Shown piece by piece: positions 11,514-23,659 of a DNA stretch of 64,000 nt (the first letter of the stretch is position 1; each line of letters opens with the position of its first letter). Origin of the DNA: Corticium candelabrum (taxonomy: Eukaryota > Porifera > Homoscleromorpha > Homosclerophorida > Plakinidae). The translations under genes and the position numbers were made by a program. The DNA is taken from positions 2,510,701 to 2,574,700 of the forward strand of contig NC_085101.1 of assembly GCF_963422355.1 (NCBI RefSeq), read 5' to 3'. The notes below the pieces were generated by a model. That model did no database searches. It saw only the letters and a list, made by a program, of their open reading frames with translations, and was not told where the DNA came from.

Positions 11514-12767
11514 CATTATCTTTAGAAGTAGGGCTAGAGCGGAGTTTAACTAGGATTACCACTTGTCAAGACATTCCAGTTTATGATCAACAAAGATTGC
11601 TCTACTTCGTGTTTGTCTGTCAGTTGTTCCCTGGCAAATCGAATTCGTAGCACGACTTGTGAAATTATTTAATTTGAGGCGTCTTTACATTCGCAGATTC
11701 AAACAGTTGATATATATATATATATATATGCATATATATATATATATACATACATATATACATATATCTATATATGTATATATATATATGTGTGTATATA
11801 TATATATATATATACATACATACATACATATTTCTCATATATTTACAGGTCCAAATCAGGACCAACTTTACTTTCCAGTGCTAATCTGGCTATCAACATT
11901 CTTATATTTAAAAAGCCACAATTTGACAGAAAGTTGCTGCTGCAAATTACATACAAACTGACTAATAGACGAATTGTTATGGAATGAGGTTTTACGTGCA
12001 ATAACTATTTTAAAGCCTCTAGGCTACTTTGCGACAAAGTCCTAAAGTTTCAACCACCAGGGGTGAAATACACCTCCATACTGTGAGACTATCCCATCGT
12101 GCTTCTTAATTCTTTCATTATCTCCGGCTTCAGCTGCTGCTCCTGGGGAACTGGCTGCTTTGACAAGGTAAGAAGGCTGTAAAGAATTCCGAACGGTAAG
12201 GCCAAAGTAAGTTGGCAGACCTTGTCTAAAGTCAGGATGAAAAACATCCCCTTGTCATTATTGACAAGTGCTGTTGCATTTCATCTCACGACGACGAGGA
12301 TCATCTTCTAGCACTGCATTAAAAATTACATCACACGGCATTGTGACGTTTTATTCTCAACTTCTGTTCCTGGTTACATCCAAGTAGGTGGTCATCAAAC
12401 TTATCGATGATTGCAGCACATGTACGTCGCTTGGTGGCAAGGGCTGATATATATGTTTAGCTATGACATGGATTCTTTCAATATAGTTTAAAATTTTTAA
12501 AATATGTAAAGATAAGACGACTAGAAGGAAGTTTGCTAGTAGAATTTCAAGTCAAATGTTTTAACCAGAAGTCAGTTGAATCTTTGGGGTTTGTTACTGA
12601 CGGAAGAGGCTTAGAACATAGAAGTCAGTTCAAAGGCTCAGTCTTGCTAACGCAGGATGTCCAGCCTTGTAGTCTGTTTGTTTGTTTGTTTATCTTTTTA
12701 TTTGTTTGTGTTTGTTTCTTTTTTGTTTGTGTTCTAAATACAAACAAACACTAGACTGCATTAATAG

Positions 12768-12819
<52 letters not shown>

Positions 12820-12930
12820 TATACGTGCACTAAATTGTGTTTGTCAATTTGCAATATTATCACATATTTATTAACGTTATTGACAGTCAAAGCGTTTTCT
12901 TTTAATTTTTATATTTTGCTTTTAGCAAGT
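11514..12930. other. Intergenic stretch with TA/CATA tracts
   Basis: It contains a TA/CATA microsatellite at 11711-11833 and a pure TA tract at 12771-12813. No gene was recognised. Confidence 0.6.
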
Positions 12931-12947
12931 TATTGCCGATTGCCGGC

Positions 12948-15900
12948 ATGGAATTCTCTTTATACGTGTTTCTGCTGACAATTTTTATAGCACATTCCAA
13001 GCTAAGCAAGTTGTCATCTCTAAGTCGAACAACAAGAAACGGAGTACAAGAAATGCCACTTTACAATATCGCGCCTACAGCCGTTGAATACAAAAAAACT
13101 AAACCACTTGGACTTTCTAACAGTAATTGTCAGTCTTTTAATAAATTGGAACGTTTCAGTTCTTAGACCTGTAATACACCACAACTGGAAGTGTTTGTAT
13201 CTACTCTATTAGTTATTCAACTGTCGACGACAATTCAAAAATATCGTTACAGGATCCTTGTTTTAGGAAGAATGGGTAGAAAGGCAATCCATGATCCAGT
13301 GTCTAATAATGTAAATTCCTACCAAACATGGATTTATTATGAAGAAACAAACTCTTGGAAAATGATTGATAATGTTGCAAACTGACCTCTAGAGATGACC
13401 AGGTTCCGTCTAGTGACAGTTTGTAGTTCACAAGCTATCATTCTGTATCCTGCTGCTAGCAACAGCACTTGGATATTTTTGCTCGAACAGCTGAGATGGA
13501 AACGAGTTACGATTGTGGGCGATGGTCCTAGTTGGACAGATGTTGACTATGAATTTTACGCGGTGGCCGTTGAAAGTGAGCACTCTTTGTGCTCCTGTAG
13601 TCAGGATGTTTTCGCTTTCTACCCTATTAACCAAGGAAATCATTTTGTGGGGTACAGACTCAGCTGCGTGATAGAACATACGACATATCGGTGGGAGAAA
13701 GTGGGAAACTACCCAATTCCTTCCATTTATGGTGTACATCTAGTTGATGGCTGGTCAGGAAGGACAACAGTACTGGCTTTGGTTGACGAATGCATTTGGA
13801 AATATTCCGTAACAAAATCAATTTGGAATAAAACGAAACTCTGCCTTCCACATGGTAGTCGGGGAAAAGTTACTGATTTTTTTCGAAAGTATTATTTGTT
13901 AATGATACAAGAGAGTTTCTTTATATCAATCTTGATCGACGTTTAGTCTTTGGGCTGCCTCTCTCTAATGGGGTCGCTTTCGTCGAACAGATAAATGTAG
14001 ATGATTCTCTCTTCAAACATCTGAGAATATCTAATATTCGTGAACCATTACTTGGGTATGCTGTACGAGTTGACAGTCATGGCAAAAGAGTAAATTATTA
14101 CATTTCCGATTTCGATGAATCTTGTGGGTCAAGTACGTGGATTCTGCAAAGACGCGATGTAGCGGGAGAACGGTCATGGCTTTTTGCTAGAATGATCGAC
14201 ACGCTTCTAGTTCCATCAGATTACGGATTTCAATCTTTGTGGAAAGACACATATTATAGGATTGTTTTTCAATCCGACGATGTAAGATCTGCTCCACCAG
14301 CCATGTGGTCGATGAACTTACACACGAAGAGATGGCAAATGGAGGGATATCTTAACGTTACAGGAATATCTGTAAGAAGAGAAATGATGAACTCACATGT
14401 TGTAAGCATGCACATGCAGGAAAATATGTGGCTGATCGTGTCACCCTTCTACACAACGTTGATATTGTCAAAAAATTACATACGACAAACATCAAGTCCT
14501 ATACCTTTCAGAATCCAATTTTCAGTCGTCACTATAAACTCGTCGTCACTGTTGCTGTTTGGAGGTCGGACTGTTAACAACGTTGCTTCCAATGATCTTT
14601 GGCAATTCTCTCTAATACAAAGAATTTGGAAGAAAGTGAAAATGATCGAATCTGCAGTGAGCCTCCCCTCCCCTCGATATGGTCATACAGCTGCAGTTAT
14701 AGGAGTCGACATGTTTGTTTTTGGGGGATATAACAATAATGGTAGTATTATTAGGGCGTATGAATACAAAGATTTGTGGAGATATAACATGATTAACCAT
14801 TCGTGGAGCATTTTAGTACCAACCAACAATTTACCTTTCAATTCTGTTCATTACTATCTTTGCTTCTATGCGGCGACAGCTCAAGTGGAATGTTATGGAT
14901 TGCGGCTAAATGTCATTCTTTAGCTACAAAATGGAGTCATAATGTACATTTCGAGTTGTGGATGCTTATTGTTCACTTGCGGACTTGGAATTTCGTCGCA
15001 CTTCAAACAATAGAGTATTTGCCGAACAACTATTTCTATTCATCTCTTTATTTTTGGCAAAGATATTTACTAAGTTTGGAGCATTCTAGTTTAACTTATC
15101 TAAAGGCAGGCTGTCCTGAAGGATTGGGGTCTAGCAACATTTCAAGTGTTCCTTGCGACGTCTGCAAAGTCGGTTTTTACTATGATGTGGAGACGAACAA
15201 GTGCAGCAAATGTCCAAATGGAACGACGACAAGAGAAGAGCGTTCGTCAAGGATGACCGACTGCAACGTTTGCATCACGGGTTACTGTCTCCATGGCAGA
15301 TGTCTTGTGGTGAGTAATGGGCTAACACAAGGTCCCGTATGTTCTTGTACTATCGGGTTCACTGGTTCTCACTGCCAAGACGCAACTTATTATTACATTG
15401 GATTGGGAGTTATTCTTGTTATAGGTATTATTGCTTTACTCGTAATTGTATTACGGCGAACTAGAAAAAGACGAAGAGAACGAGAAACGGCTTTGCGTCG
15501 TCACATACAAACATTGAATGATGCGTGGCAGATCAGTTGGCAAGAAATAAGACTGCAGGACGAAATAGGAGGGGGAGCATCGGGAAGAGTGTGGAAAGCT
15601 CAATATCGTGATATGGACGTTGCTGTAAAATTGCTAATGGCGGACGGCGATCCGCAGTCGTCGTTGGAATTCGCGCAAGAAATTAAATTTATGCAAACAA
15701 TGCGTCATCCAAATATTGTACTTTTTATTGGAGCTGGTACAACGACTGCACAAGCACAACCATTTCTTGTCGTTGAGTTTGCGCATCGAGGTTCATTACG
15801 TCACGTACTGGATGACGTCAGTATTGAAATAAATCAAAACCGTAAAATAGCCTTTGCTCTAGACGCTTCGAAAGGAATGGAATTTCTTCACCAATTGGAC

Positions 15901-16471
15901 CCACCGAGAATTCATCGAGATATGAAGAGTGACAATTTACTAGTAAGTCAAAGTTGGATAGTCAAAGTCGCTGATTTTGATCTTGGAAGACTTTTTTGCG
16001 ATAGAGGCAAAAACGGACCATCAAACAGAAACAATTTATTGAGAAGCAATAATTTAGAAAACGATCTCTTAATTGAGATGAGAGACTTGTGTGAAGATGG
16101 TATTGGGACAGTGAGATGGAGTGCACCAGAGTTAGCACGACGAGAGAGGTACGATGCATCCATTGATGTCTACAGGTATACTCGACGAGTCGACGTCAAT
16201 TTTATTGTATTCAATAACCTATTTTGAGTTTAGTTTTGGAATTGTGCTTTGGGAGATTTGGTCACGTGGCTTTCCTTTTGAGCATTATCGGTTTAGTCAC
16301 GAGGTCGACGACGCCGTGGAAAGAGGCGAGCGTCCCATCGTTCCAGACGATTGCCCTGAAATGTATGCAAGCCTAATGCAAACTTGCTTGGAAGACAATC
16401 CTCGTAAACGACCGTCGTTTAGCGAAGCTGTCAGCTGTTTGGAGAACTTGTATGTGGAAGATGCATGCTAG
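12948..16471 (+). pseudogene. Second Kelch/EGF-like receptor kinase, tandem paralogue with three breaks
   Basis: This is a full-length paralogue of the kinase at the left edge. The likely start ATG is 12948, giving a signal peptide (MEFSLYVFLLTIFIAHS). A probable small intron (about 13191-13252, GTGTTT...TTACAG) follows. The ectodomain is built of Kelch-like repeats (13.25-14.88 kb), then the Cys-rich and EGF-like modules, a transmembrane helix at about 15.39-15.46 kb and the kinase to 16471, with a 58-nt intron at 16176-16233. The frame is broken by TGA at 13383-13385, by one missing base at the T7 run 13877-13883, and by one missing base near 14884 (compare GCTCATACTGGA in the first copy). 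The catalytic lysine and HRD are intact, but DFG reads DFD (codon 15979-15981, GAT). It could be a recent pseudogene, or partly an assembly problem. Confidence 0.8.
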
Positions 16472-16670
16472 AGTGACTACACGAGCATTTTGAATTTGGC
16501 CATTTGCTGGTTTAGTAATGCCTAGGCTCTATAGCTGCTGTAGCTGATTAGAACTCTAGCATTGGACATTATAGAATTAGGAGTTTTGGTAGTAAATTTG
16601 TTAGCGCACGTTAGACGACACTTTATTGAACATGCATGTTCGTTCTGAGTAAATTTCTCTCAAAGGCAAT

Positions 16671-16676
16671 AATAAA
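16671..16676 (+). promoter_or_regulatory. Putative poly(A) signal AATAAA
   Basis: A canonical AATAAA lies 200 nt after the stop of the second kinase copy. Confidence 0.5.
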
Positions 16677-16679
16677 TTA

Positions 16680-17412
16680 TAATGATAATAATAGATTTCC
16701 TGATATAGCCACTGTCACACCGACTTTGTGATTGCATAGTTACATTTTTGTTCTTCCTTTAATCAATTTATGGAGTCAGCACTGGGAACAAGCAGATAGA
16801 CTGTTACTACATGAATGAATTGGACACTTTCAATGACGTCATCAACAAATATCACCTGTCGAATATTTTGCTGTGTCTGGCAATTAGTGGACGAAGCTCA
16901 TGTGGCCATCACAATTAAGTACCTAGACGTTGTGTTTACTTAGATGATGATAGATAGGCCGTCATGTTTAGCTTCTCTGTCAACAGCACCTCTTGTCAAT
17001 TCAATTGGTTCAGAGCACTCATCTTTACCTGCAGCTGTTTTCTATTTATAGACCGGCAGCATTGCTATTTTTCGTGGATTGTCGAGTGTCATGTGGAACT
17101 CAGAAGGAGTTGGTGTGGGTTGCAACGTCTACATCACATGGGAAGGAGCTAGCAGTCATGAACAGTACGTTACCTTCTTAGTGCACAAGCAGTGATGTGA
17201 AGCAACATTTCAATGAGAGCTAATTAGTAGGCATGTGAACAAACATAATTTGAGATTGAAAATAAGATAAATGCACATATATCTCTGAAAGTGTAGCATG
17301 TCAATTGCAACTAGATCACAGAGACTGTAAGAGGAGTAGACTACATTGCGCATGCGTTGTACGATTAGCACTAGCTTATAAGCAGACTGTACACAGTACT
17401 TGTACACTTATT
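16680..17412. other. Intergenic, nothing recognised
   Basis: Only short ORFs without recognisable domains are present on either strand. Confidence 0.5.
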
Positions 17413-17846
17413 ACCCCATTCACACGAGCATTTGTAACTGTGCCAGCATGGTACGGCACAGTTTGGCTCGGTTTCACTTCGTCGTGTGAATGTCGGCCGA
17501 ACCGAACCAAACCGTGCTGAGCTGGCCCACCTCAATTTGCCATGCCAGCACGGTTTGGTTCGGTTCATTTGTGTAGTGCCTGTCAAAACAAAGACGACGT
17601 CGACGTCTATACTCGATACTTCTCCTCGAAATTTCCGCAGACTGTTCTAGTGCCAGCGAGAAGTAAGCGCGGACAGCTTGTTGACGTCTGTATCTAGCAT
17701 GCACACCAAGAGACACGCCTACTAAAACCCGACTGGCTCGCTAAATGGTCAGAACGTCGTGTGAACAAGGACTGGCTCGCTTCATTAGCCCAGGATAGCT
17801 TGGCTCGGCTCAGCTCAGTTTGGAGCTGTGCTCGTGTGAATGGGGT
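17413..17846. mobile_element. 434 bp MITE, family A (GC-rich, ACCCCATTCACACGAGCA ends)
   Basis: The left end ACCCCATTCACACGAGCA and the right end TGCTCGTGTGAATGGGGT are perfect inverted repeats flanked by ATT on both sides, a possible 3 bp target duplication. The interior has inverted CGGTTTGGTTCGG blocks and no transposase. A related copy lies at 48669-49299. Confidence 0.8.
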
Positions 17847-17859
17847 ATTAGTATTGCTA

Positions 17860-19375
17860 TACAATAGATTGTCTTCCTCAATCCTGTAAAGTTTGCAGTA
17901 CAAGATGCTTAGCATTGTATTTACCTCATTCCAACTAACAAAGGTTCCATCCAAATAATAAGTTAACTGTCCAAATAATAAGTTAAGTAATGGTGTTGTA
18001 TTAAGTCACGTGGCATGCCTGTACTCATGGGGTTATGGGTGTGTGTGAACGAACCGAAACATTTCAGTCAGAGGTCCATTTAGAAAATAATTTAAATAGT
18101 AATTTTTATACACTCTATGGTTCGTAATTAGAGCTCTAGCTGTCTCGTTTTACGTATACTACACAAAAGTTTCATACTCCTATACACAACAACCTAGACT
18201 TTGTTCTATTCATCACTGTCTACGCTGGAATCTTCGAAGTCCTCTTGCAAGGGAATGTCCGGCAGCAGCAATTTCCGAGGTTTCCGTTTGGCAATGTAAT
18301 CTCTACTGTGGGGGAGAGGGGGACGTACGTGCCCTGCCCCAGTACAGTACTCATCCTAAAGCTGTATACACAATGCTGTAGCTGCTGAATTGCTGGTCTG
18401 GGTTCTACGTTTCAGATGCAGATATAGCTCCAAGACTCTTAAGAAATTTTGTGCGTAATGTGCAGTGTATATCATTATTACATGTATACTATGGATGTAA
18501 TTACAAATGTGTTCTAGCTATTAGGCCTGGTAATTAATAAATAGATTAACTAAAATAGCATGCTAGACTGATCTACGACTGGGAGGTCAAGTAAAGCACT
18601 AAAAGAACTGATCCCTAAAATGTCCCTAGCACGCCCCTGCGCAGTTTGCGTACAATTTTTAGACATCGTTTGAACACTGATACACTTTGTTGTACAAAGA
18701 CTGCAGATGCTAGTGGTTACATGTAGACATGCAAATAAGATGTCAAATAAGACAAGAACAGACTTCGCTAACACCCTTGTACTGTAGGCCTCAATAGTAA
18801 GTGCTTTGTGCTACTATAAGCTCACGGAGACGTTGGATCATTGCCCGACGTGACTGCAAAAGCTAAACTGTGGGAAATCGTGCAACTCTAGTGCCGTCTA
18901 CCGTTCACTTCCGTTTCAACAGTGAACGGCAAGGTAAGTCCACACCCACAATTCCCAGTTGTCGTAGCTACTGTCTAAAAGCGAGACAACGAGGCGTCTA
19001 CTGGAAGAGCATCCTATCCCGAGAAGGCACGACGCAGTGCTAACTACTACAACAAACCCGTCTCGGTTGATGACCAATTTGTTTCGTGCTAGGAGGTGAA
19101 ACTTCAACTGTCCACCTATAGGTATGGCGTGTAATCAGTGTCAAAATTACGCCGGTAGTATTTCTATTTACTTAGGTCGGTCGCACACTCAATGAGGTCG
19201 GTTACTACGTAATGAGGTCGGTCCTAAACGTCATGAGGTCGGTCCGTGACGTCATGAGGTCGGTCGTTAAGTCAATGCGGTCGGTCCTAGCTAGACGTCA
19301 TGTGAGGTCGGTCGTAGACTTACTCAATGAGGTCGGTCCTACACGCAATACGTGAGGTCGAGGAAAATATGTTTC
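17860..19375 (-). mobile_element. Long dispersed element, copy 1, with iterated GAGGTCGGTC subterminal motifs
   Basis: Several blocks match 32.88-37.25 kb in inverse orientation: 17860-18010 with 37110-37250; 18110-18350 with 34800-35010; 18620-18890 with 33620-33855; and 19115-19375 with 32880-33125. The right end holds about nine GAGGTCGGTC-type motifs at irregular 20-35 bp spacing. On the minus strand the end of an ORF reads KRKPRKLLLPDIPLQEDF and closes DSSVDSDE, matching the other copy. This looks like a DNA transposon with subterminal protein-binding sites; I do not recognise the superfamily. Confidence 0.65.
19145..19365 (+). repeat. GAGGTCGGTC iterons
   Basis: About nine near-copies of TGAGGTCGGTC are separated by variable 10-25 bp spacers that often contain CGTCA or GTCAA. 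The complementary array is at 32887-33080. Confidence 0.8.
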
Positions 19376-20110
19376 ATACGTACATACCCAACTAAAAGTC
19401 TAGCCTTTACCACGCACGTGCGCGAAGGTCATGTGATCTATCGTCGCTCGTTTCAGGACCACCGAAAGCAAGTCGAGGCTACACATCTGACTATGGCGTC
19501 GAATCGGCATGTGATTCAATATGCAAAGTTTGAATCGACAACGATGACATCACGTCTAGGCATCAACGTCTGTCCCTGTAGCTAGAGATCTAGAGACCTC
19601 AAGAACATCTTGTTTACGTGGTTTACTCACGGTTGTAATCTCTATTGCCTTTACCTAGCTAAAAACATTTAAAATTTGAAATTTGAACAAATCAAGCAAA
19701 TGAATCTGCAAACGAACAATATTAATTAATTAATTAATAAACATCTACATAATTTACTGATGTCCCTTATACTTGCATTCGAACTAATTTTTTCTAACTA
19801 CATTATAACTGTTTAATAAATGATTGCGTTTTCCAAGCAGCAAAGCAACATGTAATTAATTAGACAATTAATTGCTATGTTTAGTGTGACAGGAAGCTAT
19901 CGACATACATGGAGACACCTCTGTGACCTCATATTCTCACACATCAACACGTCCCAGATGTTAATGAATTTTCAATTGTCGATTTTTTAAACTGTTCCTG
20001 ACAATTTATGTTCAATACTTAATTTTCAAATTTCATTTTACTTAAGAAATTGATTAGATATATAATAAGCAGAACGTCAGCCCACTACACTGTGTCATAC
20101 AGTATGATAT
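19376..20110. other. AT-rich intergenic, nothing recognised
   Basis: It holds short TTAATTAA-rich runs and no ORF with a recognisable domain. Confidence 0.5.
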
Positions 20111-20251
20111 TGTAGCAAAAGGCTAACTACTTGACACAACGAAAAAACACAACTGGCCAGAGCCGGTAAAAAATGACACAAAAGTCACGAGGTTTGCAAC
20201 ACACTAGCTAATTAGTGAGGTGTACAAATTATACGGCTTCCGTCCGCTACA
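20111..20251 (-). repeat. LTR (3' LTR of the minus-strand element)
   Basis: 141 bp, TG...CA ends. It is preceded on the minus strand by a purine-rich tract (GGGGGGGAGTGG). Confidence 0.92.
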
Positions 20252-21744
20252 CCACTCCCCCCCAGAACCGAGATGTAACGCAGTGGGACCTTGACTTTAC
20301 GACCTGAACGGGTGCTCTGCGGTTGAACGCCGTTAGAGGTTTTGTTCCGAAGTACATAATCAGGCGAAGATGGTGGATGCTTAGGCGGTCGTCCACGACG
20401 TCTGGGCTCAGCTACTTTGACGGGATGTTCGAGGTCCATGTGAGCTGGCTTGAGTCGGTCTACTGTGATTATTTCGCTCTTGCCTCCAATGTCTACCTGG
20501 AAGGTTTTGGGGCCAGGATGTATGACTTTGAAAGGGCCTTCATAGAGCAGTTGGAGAGGAGTGCGATGAGCGTCACGACGAATAAAAACAAACTTGGCCT
20601 GCAGCAGATTGTGAGGAACAGACGTAAGTGCGGTGCCGTGCTGAGATGTCGGAACTGGAATGAGTGAGCGTACTTGGTCGCGCAGTTGACGGAGATGTAA
20701 ACTGGTGTCAGAGAGTGTGTCAGCAAAGCCAGGGATAAATTCTCCAGGCACTGTAAGAGTGGAGCCATACACCATTTCCGCTGAGGAACATCCCAAGTCT
20801 TCTTTAGGCGCTGTTCTAATTCCCAGAAGTACCCAAGGTAGCTCCCGCACCCAGTTGGGGCCAGTGAGGCGTGCTCGCAAGGCAGACTTCAAATGGCGAT
20901 GAAACCTTTCTACCAGGCCGTTCGACTGAGGGTGGTAGGCTGTTGTATGGTGAAGTTGTGTACCTAGCAACCGAGAAATAGATGTCCAAAGTTGTGAAGT
21001 GAACTGTGGCCCTCTGTCAGATGATATGTCAAGTGGTACGCCAAAACGAGCAATCCAGTGGAAGACTAGAGCTTGAGCGCAATTGGCGGAGTTGGTATTA
21101 TTCAGAGGAATCGCTTCAGGCCAACGAGAGAAACGATCGATACAAGTAAGTAGGTGAGTAAAACCATTGGAAGGTGGAAGTGGTCCTACGAGGTCCACAT
21201 GGATGTGGTCGAACCGACGATGTGGGACATTAAACTTCTCCAGAGGGGCCCTGATGTGTGCTTGGACCTTGGAAGACTGACAAGCAATGCACTGCTTGGC
21301 CCAGGTTCCTATCTGCTTTTGCAAGCCATTCCATACAAATTTGTTGGCTACAAGTTTTCTTGTAGTGCGCACAGAAGGGTGTGATAGACCATGGGTCAGG
21401 TCAAAAACTTGGCGTCTCCAACTGGCAGGTACGATCGGTCTAGGCCGGCCGGTTGACATATCACACAGCAGTGTAACACCATGGGTTCCAAAAGGAATAT
21501 CCTCTACTTGTAGACTCGACGACGTTGCTGTGCGATAGGCCTGTACTTCAGTATCTTGTTGTTGAGCTGTTGCCATGGCACCGTACTCAATTCCCAGTTG
21601 TACGCCCGCGATGGTGGCTCTCGACAACGTGTCTGCTACAGGATTGTCTTTCCCTTGTACATGTCGGATGTCAGTCGTGAATTCAGAAATGTATAAAAGT
21701 TGACGTTGCTGGCGGTTTGACCAAGGGTCTGACACTTTTGACAT
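20212..21744 (-). pseudogene. Integrase region of the LTR element
   Basis: A 510-codon open stretch on the minus strand carries the end of RNase H (DIRHVQGKDNPVADTLSR), the HHCC zinc-binding domain (HGLSH...CIACQSSK) and the DDE core: D in HVDLVGPLPPS, D in SSDRGPQFTS and E in NGLVERFH. The C-terminal region has an AT-hook-like RRRGRPPK and no chromodomain that I can see. This segment alone is intact, but the upstream polyprotein is broken. Confidence 0.88.
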
Positions 21745-21821
21745 ACAGAAAGTGAGGGGTTTGTGATCGGTGAAGGCAATAAATTGTCGACCCTCTAGGA
21801 AGTAGCGAAAATGCCGTATTC

Positions 21822-23003
21822 CTAAGTATAGAGCAAGCAGTTCACGATCAAAGCGCTGTACTTCTTTTCAGGTGGTCTTAGTTTCTTGCTGAAGAAAGCT
21901 AGGGGTATCCAGACACCGTCCACAAACTGTTGAAGAACAGCCCCTACTGCCAGGTCTGAAGCGTCAGTGGTGAGTGAAATCTGTGCATCGTGATGCGGGT
22001 GTGAAAGTAGAGTTGCGTCTGCCAAAGCTTTCTTAGTGTCGTGGAAAGCTTTTAACATGGTCTCATCCCAGGTCAGCGTCTTCGGTTTTCCTGATAATGC
22101 CTCAAACAGTGGTAACATTGTATGAGCTGCGGCAGGAATAAACCTGCGGCAGAAATTGACCATACCCACAAATTCTTGCAGGCCCTTGACTGTGGTTGGT
22201 TGGTCGAGTTGGGTGATGGCGTCTACTTTTTCAGGAAGTGGCATGATACCAGCACGAGTAATGAGATGGCCTAAGAAGTCCAGACTGTTACGTCCAAATT
22301 GACAGTTCTTGGAGTCTCTGGAACAGCAAGCAAAGGTGTTGTTTGTGTGTCTCAATGTCCTTACTGGCCACCAAGATGTCATCGATGTAGACAAAAGCAA
22401 ACTCTAAACCGTAACAGACAGTGTCCATCAGGCATTGGAAAGCTTGAGCAGCGTTCTTCAGACCAAACGGCATTCTGAGAAATTCGAAAAGTCCAAACGG
22501 AGTGATGATAGCAGTTTTGGGAATGTCTTCAGTAGCCACAGGAATCTGGTGATAGCCTCGAACAAGGTCGACTTTAGAAAATACATTCATACCCTCGAGG
22601 TGAGAAGAGAAATCCTGCAAGTGAGGCACTGGATATCTGTCTGAAACAGTAGCTTCATTGAGGCGCCTGTAGTCTCCACAGGGGCGCCAACCTCCCCAAG
22701 ACTTTGGCACCATGTGCAATGGTGATGCCCAAGGACTGGACGATCTGCGTATGATGCCCATGGATTCCATACTGCAGAATTCCGCCTTAGCAGCTGTTAG
22801 TTTATCTGGAGGCAGGCGACGGGCACGAACATGAACTGGTGGACCTTTGGTAGTGATGAAGTGCTCCACACCGTGCTTGGTAGGTTGTTGGACAAAGTTA
22901 GGTGTCGTGATAGCTGGAAAGTCCGCCAGCAATATGTCATACTTGTCGGTAGAAGTTGAAATCGCATCAAGGTGAGGCGCAGGAGTTTTGGTCGAGGTCT
23001 GCA
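21822..23003 (-). pseudogene. Reverse transcriptase and RNase H region
   Basis: On the minus strand the first frame has the RT motifs in order: [48 protein letters not shown] and the catalytic FVYIDDIL. After LLFQRLQEL the frame breaks, with a small deletion near 22300, and resumes in another frame at [16 protein letters not shown]. The thumb and RNase H follow (TTDASDLAVGAVLQQ, then FFSKKLRPPEKKYSA). A second break, one base missing by the AAA at 21850-21852, precedes RELLALYLGIRHF and FTDHKPLTF in the next frame. The two breaks exclude an active enzyme from this copy. Confidence 0.88.
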
Positions 23004-23005
23004 TA

Positions 23006-23658
23006 CCGTATTCCCTCACATAAAGGCGCATGCGCTTATAAGTGAGAAAGCGCATTTTTCTTGCCGAAGAAAACGCTTTTTAAAACTCATTTATAAGCGC
23101 ATGCGCTTGTATAAAATTTTTTGTTTAATTTTTGTATTTGCTAATGCATCAGTAAACATACAGTGAGAACAGGTCCTAGTCGTCTTCATCAGTTTCTAAA
23201 AGTGTCTCTTCATCGCTATCAGTGCACGTGCTAGTGTCCGACTCCGAGTCGCTAGACTGCGATAATTCTTCGCTAACATCTTCTCCACCCAACATTGCAG
23301 CCAGTCGACTGTGCAGCATAACATCGCTTCCTTAACATCTTTTGCGTGTAGGGACGTCTCGCCTCTCGGATGCTTCATCAAGCCTGCTCTCTTGCTGTCG
23401 CCACCTCTGCACGACTTTTCGATGGACTCCGTACTGCTTTGCTGTTTTGAAACATTTCCGTCGTTTACTTTCAGAGAGTCGAGAAGCTGACGCTTAAATT
23501 CAAGGAAATAGGACTTGCGATGCATGTCGCGTGTACAGATGCTGTCCGAACACGATTATCCCTCGCCTAAAAGCGCATGCGCTTGTACTCGAGGTATAGG
23601 CGCATGCGCTTATTCAGTTCACTTATAAGCGCACGCGCCTTTATGTGAGGGAATACGG
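23006..23658. mobile_element. 653 bp TA-flanked MITE inserted in the LTR element, pogo-like
   Basis: The ends CCGTATTCCCTCACATAAAG (23006 on) and its complement (to 23658) form TIRs of about 38 bp, flanked by TA at 23004-23005 and 23659-23660. Five or six copies of the palindromic core GCGCATGCGC sit near the ends and inside. The minus strand at 23196-23525 has a 109-codon ORF starting RKSYFLEFKRQLLDSL, reminiscent of the N-terminal HTH of pogo/Tigger transposases but without a catalytic domain. It separates the protease from the RT of the retroelement, so it inserted later. Confidence 0.85.
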
Positions 23659-23659
23659 T

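Noticed and set aside
15948..16163. Minus-strand ORFs across the kinase domain of the second copy
   Set aside because: Shadows of the plus-strand kinase coding sequence, with no independent domain.
20323..20667. Plus-strand ORFs opposite the retroelement (also 20705-21538, 22435-22644 and 23823-24249)
   Set aside because: They are antisense shadows of the minus-strand gag-pol regions.
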